This document shows, piece by piece, positions 32,452-41,346 of a stretch of DNA of 44,189 nucleotides. The stretch is from Halieaceae bacterium (GTDB lineage Bacteria; Pseudomonadota; Gammaproteobacteria; Pseudomonadales; Halieaceae), in NCBI GenBank assembly GCA_028282105.1, contig JANQIO010000016.1, forward strand, positions 1 to 44,189. Reading direction: 5' to 3'. The notes under the pieces were generated by a model. It made no database searches. It was not told the origin of the DNA and saw nothing but the letters and a program-made list of their open reading frames with translations. The position numbers and the translations under genes are program-made. Numbering within the stretch: the stretch's first letter is position 1; each line of letters opens with the position of its first letter.

Positions 32452-32813
32452 TGGCGAAACCGGCGGCCTACAAAATTTCGCGCGAGGACGACATCCTGCG
32501 CATCGATTTTCTCCAGAGCCCGGAGCGCGAAGACATGGTCGCGCTGATGGATGAACTGGGGAATACGCCAGATTCCAGCCTGAGGCTGTACGTAATGATC
32601 CAGGCCGAGGTCATGCTGAGCACGGCGGAGGTGCGCGAAGGCGCCAGCATTGCCCGCGGCTACGACTACCAGCCCAGCCGTATCGCCGTGGTCGCTCCCG
32701 GCAGCATCACCTACGGCATCAGCCGTATCTTTAAGGTGTTCCGGGAGAGCGAGGAAACTGAGTTCAGCGTGTTTCGCGAACTGGATGAAGCGCGGGACTG
32801 GCTGCGGGCCTGA
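32451..32813 (+). CDS. STAS/SpoIIAA-like small protein
   Basis: A 120-residue protein translationally coupled to ytoQ (TGATG). It has alternating strands and helices: ILRIDFLQ, EREDMVALMDELG, LRLYVMIQAE, then PSRIAVVAPGSITYGISRIFKVF and a C-terminal EFSVFRELDEARDWL. This C-terminal pattern is shared by SpoIIAA-like STAS proteins of unknown role. No phosphorylatable Ser in a classical anti-sigma-antagonist position is evident. Coupling to ytoQ is the only functional hint. Confidence 0.65.
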   Translation: MAKPAAYKISREDDILRIDFLQSPEREDMVALMDELGNTPDSSLRLYVMIQAEVMLSTAEVREGASIARGYDYQPSRIAVVAPGSITYGISRIFKVFRESEETEFSVFRELDEARDWLRA

Positions 32814-32835
32814 CGGCCCGCCCCATCACACTCAC

Positions 32836-33909
32836 TCAGTAGGCGGCGAGTCGCGACGGCTCGGTGCTGGCCGCCGCAGCCAGGTACTCCTCGGCCAGCT
32901 CCTCCGCCACCAGGTGCGGTGAACGACCGGCTCGGTCGGAGCGGAACAGGATTTCCTGCAGATTACTCTCGATGCGGTCGACGTGCTCGCGCATCACGGC
33001 TTTGTCGCTGCCAATACGCTGGTGGTAGACGTCAATGATGCCGCCCGCGTTGATAAGAAAATCCGGGCAGTAGAGGATGCCGCGGTCCCAGAGATGATCC
33101 GCCTGCTGCTCGTCGGCAAGCTGGTTGTTGGCCGCACCCGCGACAATACCGGCGCGCAGGCCATCGATCGTCTCATGATTTAACACCGCGCCCATGGCGC
33201 AGGGCGCGACCACGTCGGTTTCCAGGGTGAGGATGTCATCTGTGGCAACCACCTGCACGCCATGCACATCCTGGGCGCGCCGCAGGTTGGCCTCGTTTAC
33301 ATCAGCGCCGTAGACAATGGCGCCATCGGCCACCAGCAGGCCGGCGAGGTGGAAGCCCACATTGCCGAGGCCCTGGATCGCTACCCGCAGGCCACCCATG
33401 GAATCCGCGCCCAGACGGTACTGCACCGCGGTACGGATACCGAGGTAAACGCCATACGCGGTGGTGGGGGACGGATCACCACCGTGCGCGTCACCGCTGG
33501 CAAAGCCGCTGACATGTGGCGTGCGCTCGGCGATTCGGCGCACGTCATCCTCGCCCACGCCGGAGTCTTCCGCCGCCACATAGAGACCACCCAGGCTGTC
33601 GATGAACTCACCCATGGCATGCAGCAGTTCCGGCGTCTTGTCTTCGTGGGGATTGCCGATAATCACTGACTTGCCACCGCCAAAGGGCAGCCCCGCCAGC
33701 GCCGACTTGTAGGTCATACCCCGCGACAGGCGCAGCACATCGTAGAGCGCTTCCTCATCGCTGGCGTAGGGAAACATGCGACAACCGCCAACACCGGGGC
33801 CAAGCCGGCGGTCGTGAATGGCGATGATGGCGCGAAGCCCCGTGGCCTTGTCGGCGGCGAAGGCAACTTTCTCGTGATGATCAAATGCCGGATTGCTGAA
33901 TACGCTCAT
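32836..33909 (-). CDS. ldh: Leucine/valine/phenylalanine dehydrogenase
   Basis: A 357-residue Glu/Leu/Phe/Val dehydrogenase-family enzyme that deaminates branched-chain (or aromatic) amino acids to 2-oxo acids with NAD. Seen: RLGPGVGGCRMFPY, the catalytic lysines Lys68 and Lys80 in GMTYKSALAGLPFGGGKSV, the NAD-binding GLGNVGFHLAGLL motif, CAMGAVLN and AGAANNQL. It lies 11 bases after the indolepyruvate oxidoreductase gene on the same strand, so the pair would deaminate an amino acid and then oxidise a 2-oxo acid. Exact amino-acid preference cannot be read from sequence. Confidence 0.93.
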   Translation of the reverse strand: MSVFSNPAFDHHEKVAFAADKATGLRAIIAIHDRRLGPGVGGCRMFPYASDEEALYDVLRLSRGMTYKSALAGLPFGGGKSVIIGNPHEDKTPELLHAMGEFIDSLGGLYVAAEDSGVGEDDVRRIAERTPHVSGFASGDAHGGDPSPTTAYGVYLGIRTAVQYRLGADSMGGLRVAIQGLGNVGFHLAGLLVADGAIVYGADVNEANLRRAQDVHGVQVVATDDILTLETDVVAPCAMGAVLNHETIDGLRAGIVAGAANNQLADEQQADHLWDRGILYCPDFLINAGGIIDVYHQRIGSDKAVMREHVDRIESNLQEILFRSDRAGRSPHLVAEELAEEYLAAAASTEPSRLAAY

Positions 33910-33920
33910 TCCCAGGGTCC

Positions 33921-36900
33921 TCAGGCTACTTTCTCGACGAATTGCACAACGTTCTCGCCGCGGAACTGCGGCATCAGCTGCTGGCGCTGCAGCGCCAGCT
34001 TGTCGCGATTCTGGTCCTTCACATGGCCGAAGCCGCGCAGCTGCAGAGGCATCTCAGCAAGCTGCACCGCCAGGGCATAGTTGTTGCCGTCCAGTCCCCT
34101 GAGGATCTCATCCAGCAGCGCTTCATAATCGGCGATGTCCTGGCGCTCCTGGCGGCGCTCGGCGGTCATGCCAAAGATATCCAGCGGCGTGCCGCGCAGG
34201 AACTTGAATTTGGCGAGAATGCCGAACAGGTGCAGGGTCCAGCCCGGGAATTCGCGCTTGATGAGGCGGCCCGTGGCCGGATCCTTCTTCGACAGCAGCG
34301 GTGGGGCCAGGTGGAACTTGAGGCTGAAGTCGCCGCTGAACTGGCTCTTGAGCTTGTCGATGAATGCGCCATCGCTGTAGAGCCGCGCCACTTCGTACTC
34401 GTCCTTGTAGGCCATCAGCTTGTAGAGGCTCTTGGCCACTGCCCGGGTCAGCGCCTTCGACTCGCTGATATCGGCTTCACGCACCCGGCTGACCGCGGTG
34501 TTGAAGCGCTCCGCGTACTTGGCATCCTGGTAGTCCACCAGGCGGTCGCTGCGATCGCTGATCAGTGCTTCCAGGCTCAGGGCCTTCGGCTTTTGCAAGG
34601 CCTGCTCGACCAGCGCCATGACTCGCTCTGGTTGGTGCGCCGCGCGGCGACCCCAGAGGAAGGCCTGCTTGTTGAAATCGATGGCCACCGCGTTCAGCTC
34701 GATGGCGCGCTCCAGGGCCTGCCAGCTCACCGGCACCAGGCCCTGCTGATAGGCATAGCCAAGCAGGAACAGGTTGCTGGCGATAGAGTCACCGAGCAGC
34801 TCGGTGGCCACCGCCGTGGAATTGATGAAGAAGCTTGAATCCTCACCCACTTCCTCGCGGATGGTCTGCTCCATGGCGCCCGTGTGGAACTGGGCGTCCG
34901 GGTCCAGCACAAAGGCCGCGGTAGGCACTTCGGCGCTATTGACCACGGCGCTGGAGCGCTCGATATTCACCTTGGCCAGGCTCTCGTTCGAGGCCGCCAC
35001 CGCCAGGTCGCAGCCTACCAGCAGGTTGGCCTCGCCGGCGGGAATACGCACCGCCTTGATGTCCTCCTGGTTCTTGGCCACGCGCACGTGGCTGACCACG
35101 GCGCCAAACTTCTGGGCCAGGCCGGTCTGGTTGAGAGTGGCACAGCCCTTGCCCTCAACGTGGGCAGCCATGGCCACCAGCGCGGTGACCGTCAGCACGC
35201 CGGTACCACCGACACCGGTCACCACTGCACTCCAGGGTTCTTCCAGCGTCGGTAAAGTCGGTTCCGGCAGCGGATCAAATACCGTGCCATCACCGCCATT
35301 GCCGCCGCGCTTCTTGACCAGTTCGCCGCCGTGCACGGTGACGAAGCTGGGACAGAAACCCTTCACGCAGCTGAAATCCTTGTTGCAGGCGCTCTGGTCG
35401 ATCTGACGTTTGCGGCCCAGCTCAGTTTCCTTGGGAATGACAGACAGGCAGTTGGAGGCCTTACTGCAGTCGCCACAACCCTCGCACACCGCGTCGTTGA
35501 TAAAGGCGCGCTTGGCGGGATCTTCCAGCAGGCCCTTCTTGCGACGGCGGCGCTTCTCAGCGGCGCAGGTCTGCACATAGACGATGACCGACACACCTTC
35601 GAACTCGCGCAGCTCACGCATCAGCGCGTCCATTTCGTCGCGGTGGTGCAAGCTGTACCCGGGGATCGCATTGAAGCGGCCCTGCCAGGTACCAGGCTCG
35701 TCGCTGACCAGGGCGATGCGGGCAATGCCCTCACCGCGCAGTTGGTGAACCATGTCTTCAACGCTGAGCTGGCCGTCGATGGGTTGGCCGCCGGTCATGG
35801 CCACCGCGTCGTTGTAGAGGATCTTGTAGGTGATATTCACCTTCGCCGCCTGGGCAGCGCGGATGGCCAGAATGCCGGAGTGAAAGTAGGTCCCGTCTCC
35901 CAGGTTCTGGAACACGTGCTTGGTTTCCGTGAACGGCGCCATACCGATCCAGGCCACACCCTCACCACCCATTTGCGAGAAGGTCTCGGTTTTGCGGTCC
36001 GGCATCCAGGTGGCCATGTAGTGACAGCCAATGCCACCCATGGCGCGACTGCCCTCGGGCACCTTGGTGGAGGTGTTATGCGGACAGCCGGAACAGAAGT
36101 GTGGCACGCGCTCGGCGCTGGCGCGGGGCTTGGCCAGGGACTGTTCCTTGCGGGCCAGGAATTCCAGGCGAGCATTGATAGCTTCAGACTCGAAGAAGCG
36201 GCCAATGCGACCGGCGATGGCGCGAGCCACCATGGCCGGCGTCAACTCGCCCAGGTTGGGCAGCAGGTCGCGGCCCTCTTCGTCGAACTCGCCGATTACC
36301 CGCGGGCGCTGGGCCACCGGGTAGTTGTAAAGCTGGCCGGTGAGCTGGTCTTCGATGATGGAGCGCTTTTCCTCCACCACCAGGATTTCTTCCAGGCCCT
36401 CGGCAAACTCGTGGGTAGTCAGCGGTTCCAGCGGCCAGCTCATACCCACCTTGTAAACGCGCAGGCCGATCTGGGCGGCCAGGTTCTCGTCAATGTGCAG
36501 GTCTTCCAGGGCCTGCATCACGTCCAGGTAGGCCTTGCCCGTGGTGATGATGCCGAAACGCGGATTGGGGCTGTCCACCACAATGCGGTTGAGGTGGTTG
36601 GCGCGTGCAAAGGCGCGGGCCGCGTAGATCTTGTACTTGTTGAGCCGCAGCTCCTGCTCCAGGGGCTTGTCGGGCCAGCGCGCGTGTACGCCATCCGGCG
36701 GCAGCTCGAAGTCTTCCGGAATGACGATGTTAATCCGGGACGGGTCGACGTCGGCGGAGATCGCCGAGTCCATGTTCTCAGTGATGGCCTTGAAGCCCAC
36801 CCAGCAGCCCGAGTAGCGCGACAGCTCCCAACCGTAAATGCCCAGGTCCAGCACTTCCTGCACATTGGAAGGGTTTAGCACCGGGATGGAGGCGCCGATA

Positions 36901-37403
36901 AACATGTGCTCGGACTGGTGTGGCAGGGTGGAGGACTTGCAGGCGTGGTCGTCGCCGGCCACTGCCAGCACGCCGCCGTAGCGGGAGGTGCCAAAGGCGT
37001 TGGCGTGCTTGATCACGTCCATGCTGCGGTCGACGCCGGGGCCCTTGCCGTACCACATGGAGAACACGCCGTCGTACTTCGCGCCCTCGAAAATATTGGT
37101 CTGCTGGCTGCCCCACACCGACGTGGCCGCCAGGTCTTCGTTAATGCCCGGGTGGAAGTGGATATTGTGCTGATCGAGGTAGGATCGGGCCTTCCACATG
37201 GCCTGGTCGACACCGCCCAGCGGGGAGCCGCGGTATCCGGAAATAAAGGCAGCAGTGTTGAGCTCCCGGCCCAGGTCGCGCTGGTGTTGCAGCATCGGCA
37301 GGCGCACCAGGGCCTCGATGCCGGTCATGTAGGCCCGCGTGGTGTCGAGCGCGTACTTGTCGTCCAGTGATACCTGCTTCAGGACGGGATTCTGTGCTGC
37401 CAT
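33921..37403 (-). CDS. Fused indolepyruvate ferredoxin oxidoreductase (IorA-IorB type)
   Basis: A single polypeptide of about 1160 residues. It oxidatively decarboxylates aryl or branched 2-oxo acids to acyl-CoA, reducing ferredoxin. The N-terminal part has AFISGYRGSPLGGVDQAMW; the mid region has FCSGCPHNTSTKVPEGSRAMGGIGCH and NLGDGTYFHSGILAIRAA (thiamine diphosphate site); iron-sulphur cysteines lie in CEGCGDCSKASNC and CNKDFSCVKGFCPSF; the gamma domain starts VVTGVGGTGVLTVTALVAMAAHVEGKG. The ATG at 37403 is favoured because GAGG lies ten bases upstream; a second ATG at 37412 would be only one base from it. Divergent from an Lrp/AsnC gene. Confidence 0.93.
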   Translation of the reverse strand: MAAQNPVLKQVSLDDKYALDTTRAYMTGIEALVRLPMLQHQRDLGRELNTAAFISGYRGSPLGGVDQAMWKARSYLDQHNIHFHPGINEDLAATSVWGSQQTNIFEGAKYDGVFSMWYGKGPGVDRSMDVIKHANAFGTSRYGGVLAVAGDDHACKSSTLPHQSEHMFIGASIPVLNPSNVQEVLDLGIYGWELSRYSGCWVGFKAITENMDSAISADVDPSRINIVIPEDFELPPDGVHARWPDKPLEQELRLNKYKIYAARAFARANHLNRIVVDSPNPRFGIITTGKAYLDVMQALEDLHIDENLAAQIGLRVYKVGMSWPLEPLTTHEFAEGLEEILVVEEKRSIIEDQLTGQLYNYPVAQRPRVIGEFDEEGRDLLPNLGELTPAMVARAIAGRIGRFFESEAINARLEFLARKEQSLAKPRASAERVPHFCSGCPHNTSTKVPEGSRAMGGIGCHYMATWMPDRKTETFSQMGGEGVAWIGMAPFTETKHVFQNLGDGTYFHSGILAIRAAQAAKVNITYKILYNDAVAMTGGQPIDGQLSVEDMVHQLRGEGIARIALVSDEPGTWQGRFNAIPGYSLHHRDEMDALMRELREFEGVSVIVYVQTCAAEKRRRRKKGLLEDPAKRAFINDAVCEGCGDCSKASNCLSVIPKETELGRKRQIDQSACNKDFSCVKGFCPSFVTVHGGELVKKRGGNGGDGTVFDPLPEPTLPTLEEPWSAVVTGVGGTGVLTVTALVAMAAHVEGKGCATLNQTGLAQKFGAVVSHVRVAKNQEDIKAVRIPAGEANLLVGCDLAVAASNESLAKVNIERSSAVVNSAEVPTAAFVLDPDAQFHTGAMEQTIREEVGEDSSFFINSTAVATELLGDSIASNLFLLGYAYQQGLVPVSWQALERAIELNAVAIDFNKQAFLWGRRAAHQPERVMALVEQALQKPKALSLEALISDRSDRLVDYQDAKYAERFNTAVSRVREADISESKALTRAVAKSLYKLMAYKDEYEVARLYSDGAFIDKLKSQFSGDFSLKFHLAPPLLSKKDPATGRLIKREFPGWTLHLFGILAKFKFLRGTPLDIFGMTAERRQERQDIADYEALLDEILRGLDGNNYALAVQLAEMPLQLRGFGHVKDQNRDKLALQRQQLMPQFRGENVVQFVEKVA

Positions 37404-37438
37404 AGGGGCCATGCCTCGCGTGTTATCCCACCATTCCT

Positions 37439-37533
37439 ATTTGGTAATAATACTCAAATCCTGCGGCATAGTTCTGCCCTCTTTACGCCTATGCCGCCGA
37501 TATGGGTATAATTTTTCCCAATAAGATCAAAAT
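37439..37533. promoter_or_regulatory. Candidate Lrp/AsnC binding sites in the ior-lrp divergent gap
   Basis: The gap between the divergent starts is AT-rich and carries two dyads: ATTTG(N11)CAAAT at 37439-37459 and ATTTT(N13)AAAAT at 37511-37533, about 72 bases apart. Such spaced AT-rich dyads fit Lrp/AsnC octamer wrapping (established knowledge). Control of the divergent oxidoreductase gene and self-regulation are inferred. No strong -35/-10 pair could be fixed by eye. Confidence 0.4.
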
Positions 37534-37551
37534 ACAGGATTTTTTATTCTC

Positions 37552-38022
37552 ATGGACCTGCAAAACACCGACGTCGACATCCTGCAGATGCTGCAACGCG
37601 ACGCCAGCCTCAGCACCAGCGCCATCGCCGAGCGCCTCAACCTGTCCCAGTCACCCTGCTGGCGGCGCATCAACCGCATCGAGCAGGCCGGTCTGATCAA
37701 GAAGCGCGTCGCCCTGCTCGACCGTCGCGCCCTGGGCATGGACGTGGTGGTGTTCGCCACCGTCAGCCTCACCGCCAACGGCCGCCAGAACCTGGAAGCC
37801 TTCGAGCGCGAGATCGTGCGCTTCCCGGAAGTGATGGAGTGCTACACCATGGCCGGCATCTGGGACTATATGATCAAGATCGTCGCCCGCGATATCGCCC
37901 ACTACGAGGACTTCGTCCGCAACACCCTGACCACCAACGAGTCGATCCGGGAGTTGCACTCGCATATGGCGGTGACGGAGATTAAGAACAGCACAGAATT
38001 GCCCCTGGATACCCAACTATAA
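37552..38022 (+). CDS. Lrp/AsnC-family transcriptional regulator
   Basis: A 156-residue regulator. The N-terminal helix-turn-helix is visible (VDILQMLQRDASLSTSAIAERLNLSQSPCWRRINRIEQAGLIKKRVALLD) and the C-terminal RAM ligand-binding domain contains VVVFATVSL, VMECYTMAGIWDYMIKIVARDIAHYEDFV and the ending IKNSTELPL. It is divergent from the indolepyruvate oxidoreductase and leucine dehydrogenase genes. An amino acid or 2-oxo-acid effector is inferred. The motif CYTMAGIWDYMIKI corresponds to the conserved GxxDY effector region. Confidence 0.93.
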   Translation: MDLQNTDVDILQMLQRDASLSTSAIAERLNLSQSPCWRRINRIEQAGLIKKRVALLDRRALGMDVVVFATVSLTANGRQNLEAFEREIVRFPEVMECYTMAGIWDYMIKIVARDIAHYEDFVRNTLTTNESIRELHSHMAVTEIKNSTELPLDTQL

Positions 38023-38213
38023 TGGCCGCTTGTGAGGAATGGCCTTGGATTTCTATGACATACGATAGGGCTGGGTAAACCATCGAGAGAGAAGTACTCT
38101 GGCCCTTTTTCAAATGTTCAGCGAGCCACAGGGTCTAGAGTTGGGTTTCGAGGCCGGACGCTCTGTCTAATGCTACTCTGACCCCGATAACTCTTTTCAA
38201 GGAGTCTCACCCC

Positions 38214-38663
38214 TTGATTCCTGAAAGCTATGAATCTATAGGCGTCGAACTAATCAAGGCAGTCGCGAGCGACCGGGACTACCTGCTGGACCTACGCCTG
38301 AATACTATGGCTGCACACCTGGAGGAGGCTGGCGTGGTCCTCAGTCACCAGGAGCATATGGACCGCGTTGAGCATGAGTACCAACATTCGTACCTGATTG
38401 AAGTGGGCGGCCAACGGGTAGGCTTGTTGAAATACAAGAAAGACCCCAAAACCGTACAGGTCATACAGCTACAGATTTCCCCGGAATTCCAGCGCAAGGG
38501 TTACGGCAGACGCGTCATGGAGCACGTAATGGCCCAGTCAAAGGGCAAGACGATGACCTTGTCGGTACTCAAGAAAAACCCGGCGCTCGGACTCTACCGC
38601 AGACTGGGCTTCATACAATCGGGCGAAGATTCGCTGGAGTACCATCTGGAAAAAGCTCTTTGA
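38214..38663 (+). CDS. GNAT-family N-acetyltransferase with TTG start
   Basis: A 149-residue protein. The TTG start is supported by AAGGAG nine bases upstream and by the absence of any ATG before residue 32. The acetyl-CoA-binding motif A is IQLQISPEFQRKGYGRRVMEHVM (R/Q-x-x-G-x-G/A), followed by LSVLKKNPALGLYRRLGF, typical of motif B. The N-terminal acceptor region (LLDLRLNTMAAHLEEAG) recalls toxin-like or RimI-like members but gives no substrate. The 190 bases upstream of it hold no gene, only a CTCTGACCCC fragment at 38176-38185 resembling the GGGGTCAGAG repeat. Confidence 0.85.
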   Translation: MIPESYESIGVELIKAVASDRDYLLDLRLNTMAAHLEEAGVVLSHQEHMDRVEHEYQHSYLIEVGGQRVGLLKYKKDPKTVQVIQLQISPEFQRKGYGRRVMEHVMAQSKGKTMTLSVLKKNPALGLYRRLGFIQSGEDSLEYHLEKAL

Positions 38664-38762
38664 GCCGATTAAGGAATACCACCCGACAGCAGGGGTTTTC
38701 CGTGGTACGCGACAATTGACATGGAACCAGGGGGCCAGAGTCCGTGGTGCCAGGCGTCGACA

Positions 38763-40535
38763 TCATGGATTGAAGCCAGCGGCCTGATAAACCGTCTCGC
38801 CACCCAGAACGGTCATCAACACGCGGGTCTCGCTGATCTGGTCTGCGGGAACCGTGAAGATATCCTGATCCACAATAACGAGGTCAGCCAGCTTCCCGAT
38901 TTCCAGGCTTCCCGTCCGATCTTCTGAGCGTAGTACGTAAGCTGCGTCAATGGTATATGCACGCAGCGCGGCCTCGACGCTGGGCAGGCTTTGCTCAGCA
39001 CGCTGCAACGCATTCTGAATACCCACAAAGGGCGACAGTGCACTCACGTCCCAATCACTGCTCAGGCTGATACGCGCGCCTGTATCGTAGACTTCCCGCA
39101 CGGGTATAAGCCGATCAACGCCTTCGCCCGGAACGGGCAGAACGAAATCGCCGGCCAGTTGAAAGTCGGCAACAACCCCGAGATCGGCAAAGCGGGGAAC
39201 ATCATCGGGGTCCACCTCCTCAATGTGGGTTAGCCGATGGCGGCGATCAGACAGCCCTGAATTTGCCGATATCGCCTGCTCGATGGCATTGAGAGACTCC
39301 CGAACACCGCGATCACCAATAGCGTGGATATGCGCATCAAAGCCGGCGAGTTCCAGTTCGCTGACATAGCGGGCAAGGCGCGCCTCGTCAAAGTAGTTAA
39401 GTCCGCGGTGGTCCTCTGCTACGAAAAAGGGCAGGCGCCCTGCGGGCAGGTACGGCACAAGCGTGGCGGCGGTGGCATTGCGGTAGATACCGTCGCTGTA
39501 AAACTTCACCTGTGAGACACGCAGCATGGCGTCGGCATCGTTGTCGTACAGCGATAGCAGCCGCGCAATCTGATCCGCATCAGACTCGCTAGGCTCCAGC
39601 GTGGGGTAAGCCCAGAGTCCCAACACAGTGCGGGCTGTCAGCGTGCCCTCGCGCTCAGCCCTGCGCCATACGTCGAGGTAGCCGCGACGCGTATACACTC
39701 GAGCATTCGCAATGGACGTAATTCCGTTTCTCGCAATTCGCTCCAGCGCCCAGAGCAGCCCTTCGTAGTGAAGCTGTTGCAATACATCAGTGGGCGGCAG
39801 GAATGCCAGCTCATAAACAATGTCACCGGCATTGTCCAACAGCAAACCGGTGGGCTCTCCAGACTGATCGCGCACGATAAGGCCGCCAACCGGATCGGGA
39901 GTGTTTTCTTCAATGCCTGCAACGCGCAGCGCCTCGGAGTTTACCCAGACCGAGTGCGAAGTCTCCTCAAGCAGCGCCACCGGCTGACCCGGGATAGCAC
40001 CATCGAGGATATCCCGAGGCCGCACGTCGCTGGGAAGATCAGTCAGTTGGGAGATGGAGTGGCCGAACCCCAGCACCCAGGGAATCGCTCCTCGTTGACG
40101 CGGGGCGCAGGTCTTCAGCAGACTCTGGAATGCCTCGGATAGCACGTCTATCCCGGGATTCAGGACACAGGTGCCCGCGACACTGGAACCGGCCTCAAGT
40201 GGATGCAGGTGGACATCGTGCAACCCTGGCAAGACCGTGAGGCCGTTGAGTTCGATCACTTGCGTGGAGTCGGCTATGAACTCACGGGCCTCGGTACTGC
40301 CGCCGGAGAAAAGCACCCGTCCGTCTCTCACTGCCAGCGCCGAAGTGGTTGTCATGGCGTCATCGACCAGATGAATGCGGCCATCGAGCAAAACCAGGTC
40401 CGCGGCCTCGATGGTGGGCGCAGGAACGACGACTTCGGGCGCAGCGCCGCTGCTACCACCGCCTCCGCACGCAGCAGTCACGGCGAGGCCAAGCATCAAT
40501 ATGAGCTTTCGTATTCGAACTACACAAACGTCCAT
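38763..40535 (-). CDS. YtcJ-like amidohydrolase (Amidohydro_3), lipoprotein
   Basis: A 590-residue exported metal-dependent hydrolase. The N-terminus has a hydrophobic segment and a TAAC lipobox (Cys23) followed by a Gly/Ser linker GGGGSSG. Metal and catalytic residues: HDVHLHP after strand 1, the lysine in QVKFYSDGIY, HIHAIGD, LTHIEEVDPDD, and the terminal Asp in LSSDWDVSALSP. EIGKLADLVIVD closes the barrel and re-enters the small composite domain. It belongs to the group of periplasmic or lipoprotein YtcJ-like enzymes that hydrolyse unknown amides. Monocistronic. Confidence 0.92.
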   Translation of the reverse strand: MDVCVVRIRKLILMLGLAVTAACGGGGSSGAAPEVVVPAPTIEAADLVLLDGRIHLVDDAMTTTSALAVRDGRVLFSGGSTEAREFIADSTQVIELNGLTVLPGLHDVHLHPLEAGSSVAGTCVLNPGIDVLSEAFQSLLKTCAPRQRGAIPWVLGFGHSISQLTDLPSDVRPRDILDGAIPGQPVALLEETSHSVWVNSEALRVAGIEENTPDPVGGLIVRDQSGEPTGLLLDNAGDIVYELAFLPPTDVLQQLHYEGLLWALERIARNGITSIANARVYTRRGYLDVWRRAEREGTLTARTVLGLWAYPTLEPSESDADQIARLLSLYDNDADAMLRVSQVKFYSDGIYRNATAATLVPYLPAGRLPFFVAEDHRGLNYFDEARLARYVSELELAGFDAHIHAIGDRGVRESLNAIEQAISANSGLSDRRHRLTHIEEVDPDDVPRFADLGVVADFQLAGDFVLPVPGEGVDRLIPVREVYDTGARISLSSDWDVSALSPFVGIQNALQRAEQSLPSVEAALRAYTIDAAYVLRSEDRTGSLEIGKLADLVIVDQDIFTVPADQISETRVLMTVLGGETVYQAAGFNP

Positions 40536-40874
40536 GCGACTACACCCCGGTATAAGATGGCTTCATACAGCGTGATAACCGAGGTGTCAGCGATGCTCAC
40601 TCCCAAGCTACGACTGCAACACTAAACCACAGCGTATCGGGGAACATTCGATAGTTTCTAATCCTAAGGATGACTGGAATTCATAGCAGAGAAGAACTCA
40701 AGAACCGGGCCGGAACCTCAGTTCAGAGCCGAGTGGTATAAACAGCGAAGATCTTCACTCTGACTCCCGACGATCGGGGAATCAGACTCCTCGATACCCT
40801 GGGAAGGTTTAGCCTGAGCATTCGCCACAACACTATTCGAGGGGCCTGACCCCTTGGTAGTTTCGCCAGTCCCA
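40536..40874. other. 339-base intergenic region
   Basis: No gene is supported. An imperfect hairpin lies at 40760-40785 (CTGACTCCC with GGGGAATCAG), and GGGGCCTGACCCC lies at 40841-40853. Both look like decayed relatives of the GGGGTCAGAGCCC elements at 21.1 and 27.6 kb. The 3' hairpin could end the DoxX transcript on the minus strand. The rest shows nothing recognisable. Confidence 0.5.
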
Positions 40875-41282
40875 TTAGGGACGCTGACTTACACCCATCT
40901 GGGTGATCAGCAGCGCTGCACCCATCAGCGCAAACCCCTTGAGGAAATGGGCCTGCTGCAGCGCCGCGATGACCTCGTCCTGCGCATTGATCATCTCGTA
41001 GCCATGCACAACGATGGTGACGGGCAGCAGGAAGCCAACTAACAGCCAGCCACCGAGGCGCGGGCGCCAGTTCAGGAGAATCATGGCGGCGCCCGCAAGT
41101 TCGACAGTTCCCGAAAGGAAGATCCAGAACACCGGGTATGGAAAGCTCGGGGGCATCAGCGACACGTAGTAGGGAATGTTGGTGAAGTGCGTGACGCCTG
41201 ATAAGAAAAACAGCGAGGTAAACAGCGCCCGCGCCAGCAGGTTCAAAGAGATATGTTGGGGTAGTCGTTCATCTGCAAACAT
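40875..41282 (-). CDS. DoxX-like membrane protein
   Basis: A 135-residue protein with four membrane segments: NLLARALFTSLFFLSGVTHF, SFPYPVFWIFLSGTVELAGAAMI, LGGWLLVGFLLPVTIVVHGYEM and FLKGFALMGAALLITQMG. The arrangement, with LFTSLFFLSGVTHF in helix 1, matches the DoxX/YqjF group of small quinone-linked or redox-related membrane proteins. The ATG at MFADERL was preferred; the frame continues upstream only through the end of the Rrf2 gene. It follows the Rrf2-type regulator by 64 bases on the same strand, which suggests redox or nitrosative control. Confidence 0.8.
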   Translation of the reverse strand: MFADERLPQHISLNLLARALFTSLFFLSGVTHFTNIPYYVSLMPPSFPYPVFWIFLSGTVELAGAAMILLNWRPRLGGWLLVGFLLPVTIVVHGYEMINAQDEVIAALQQAHFLKGFALMGAALLITQMGVSQRP

Positions 41283-41346
41283 GGTGATGTACCTGTTCGT
41301 TGGGGGTGGCGACCCATGCCGCGAGCCGGCCAGGGGTTTGACGGAT

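Noticed and set aside
35331-36878. Long open frame antisense to the indolepyruvate oxidoreductase gene
   Set aside because: It follows from the high GC and codon bias of the real gene on the other strand. Its product is His/Gln/Val-rich with no recognisable domain and no ribosome site.
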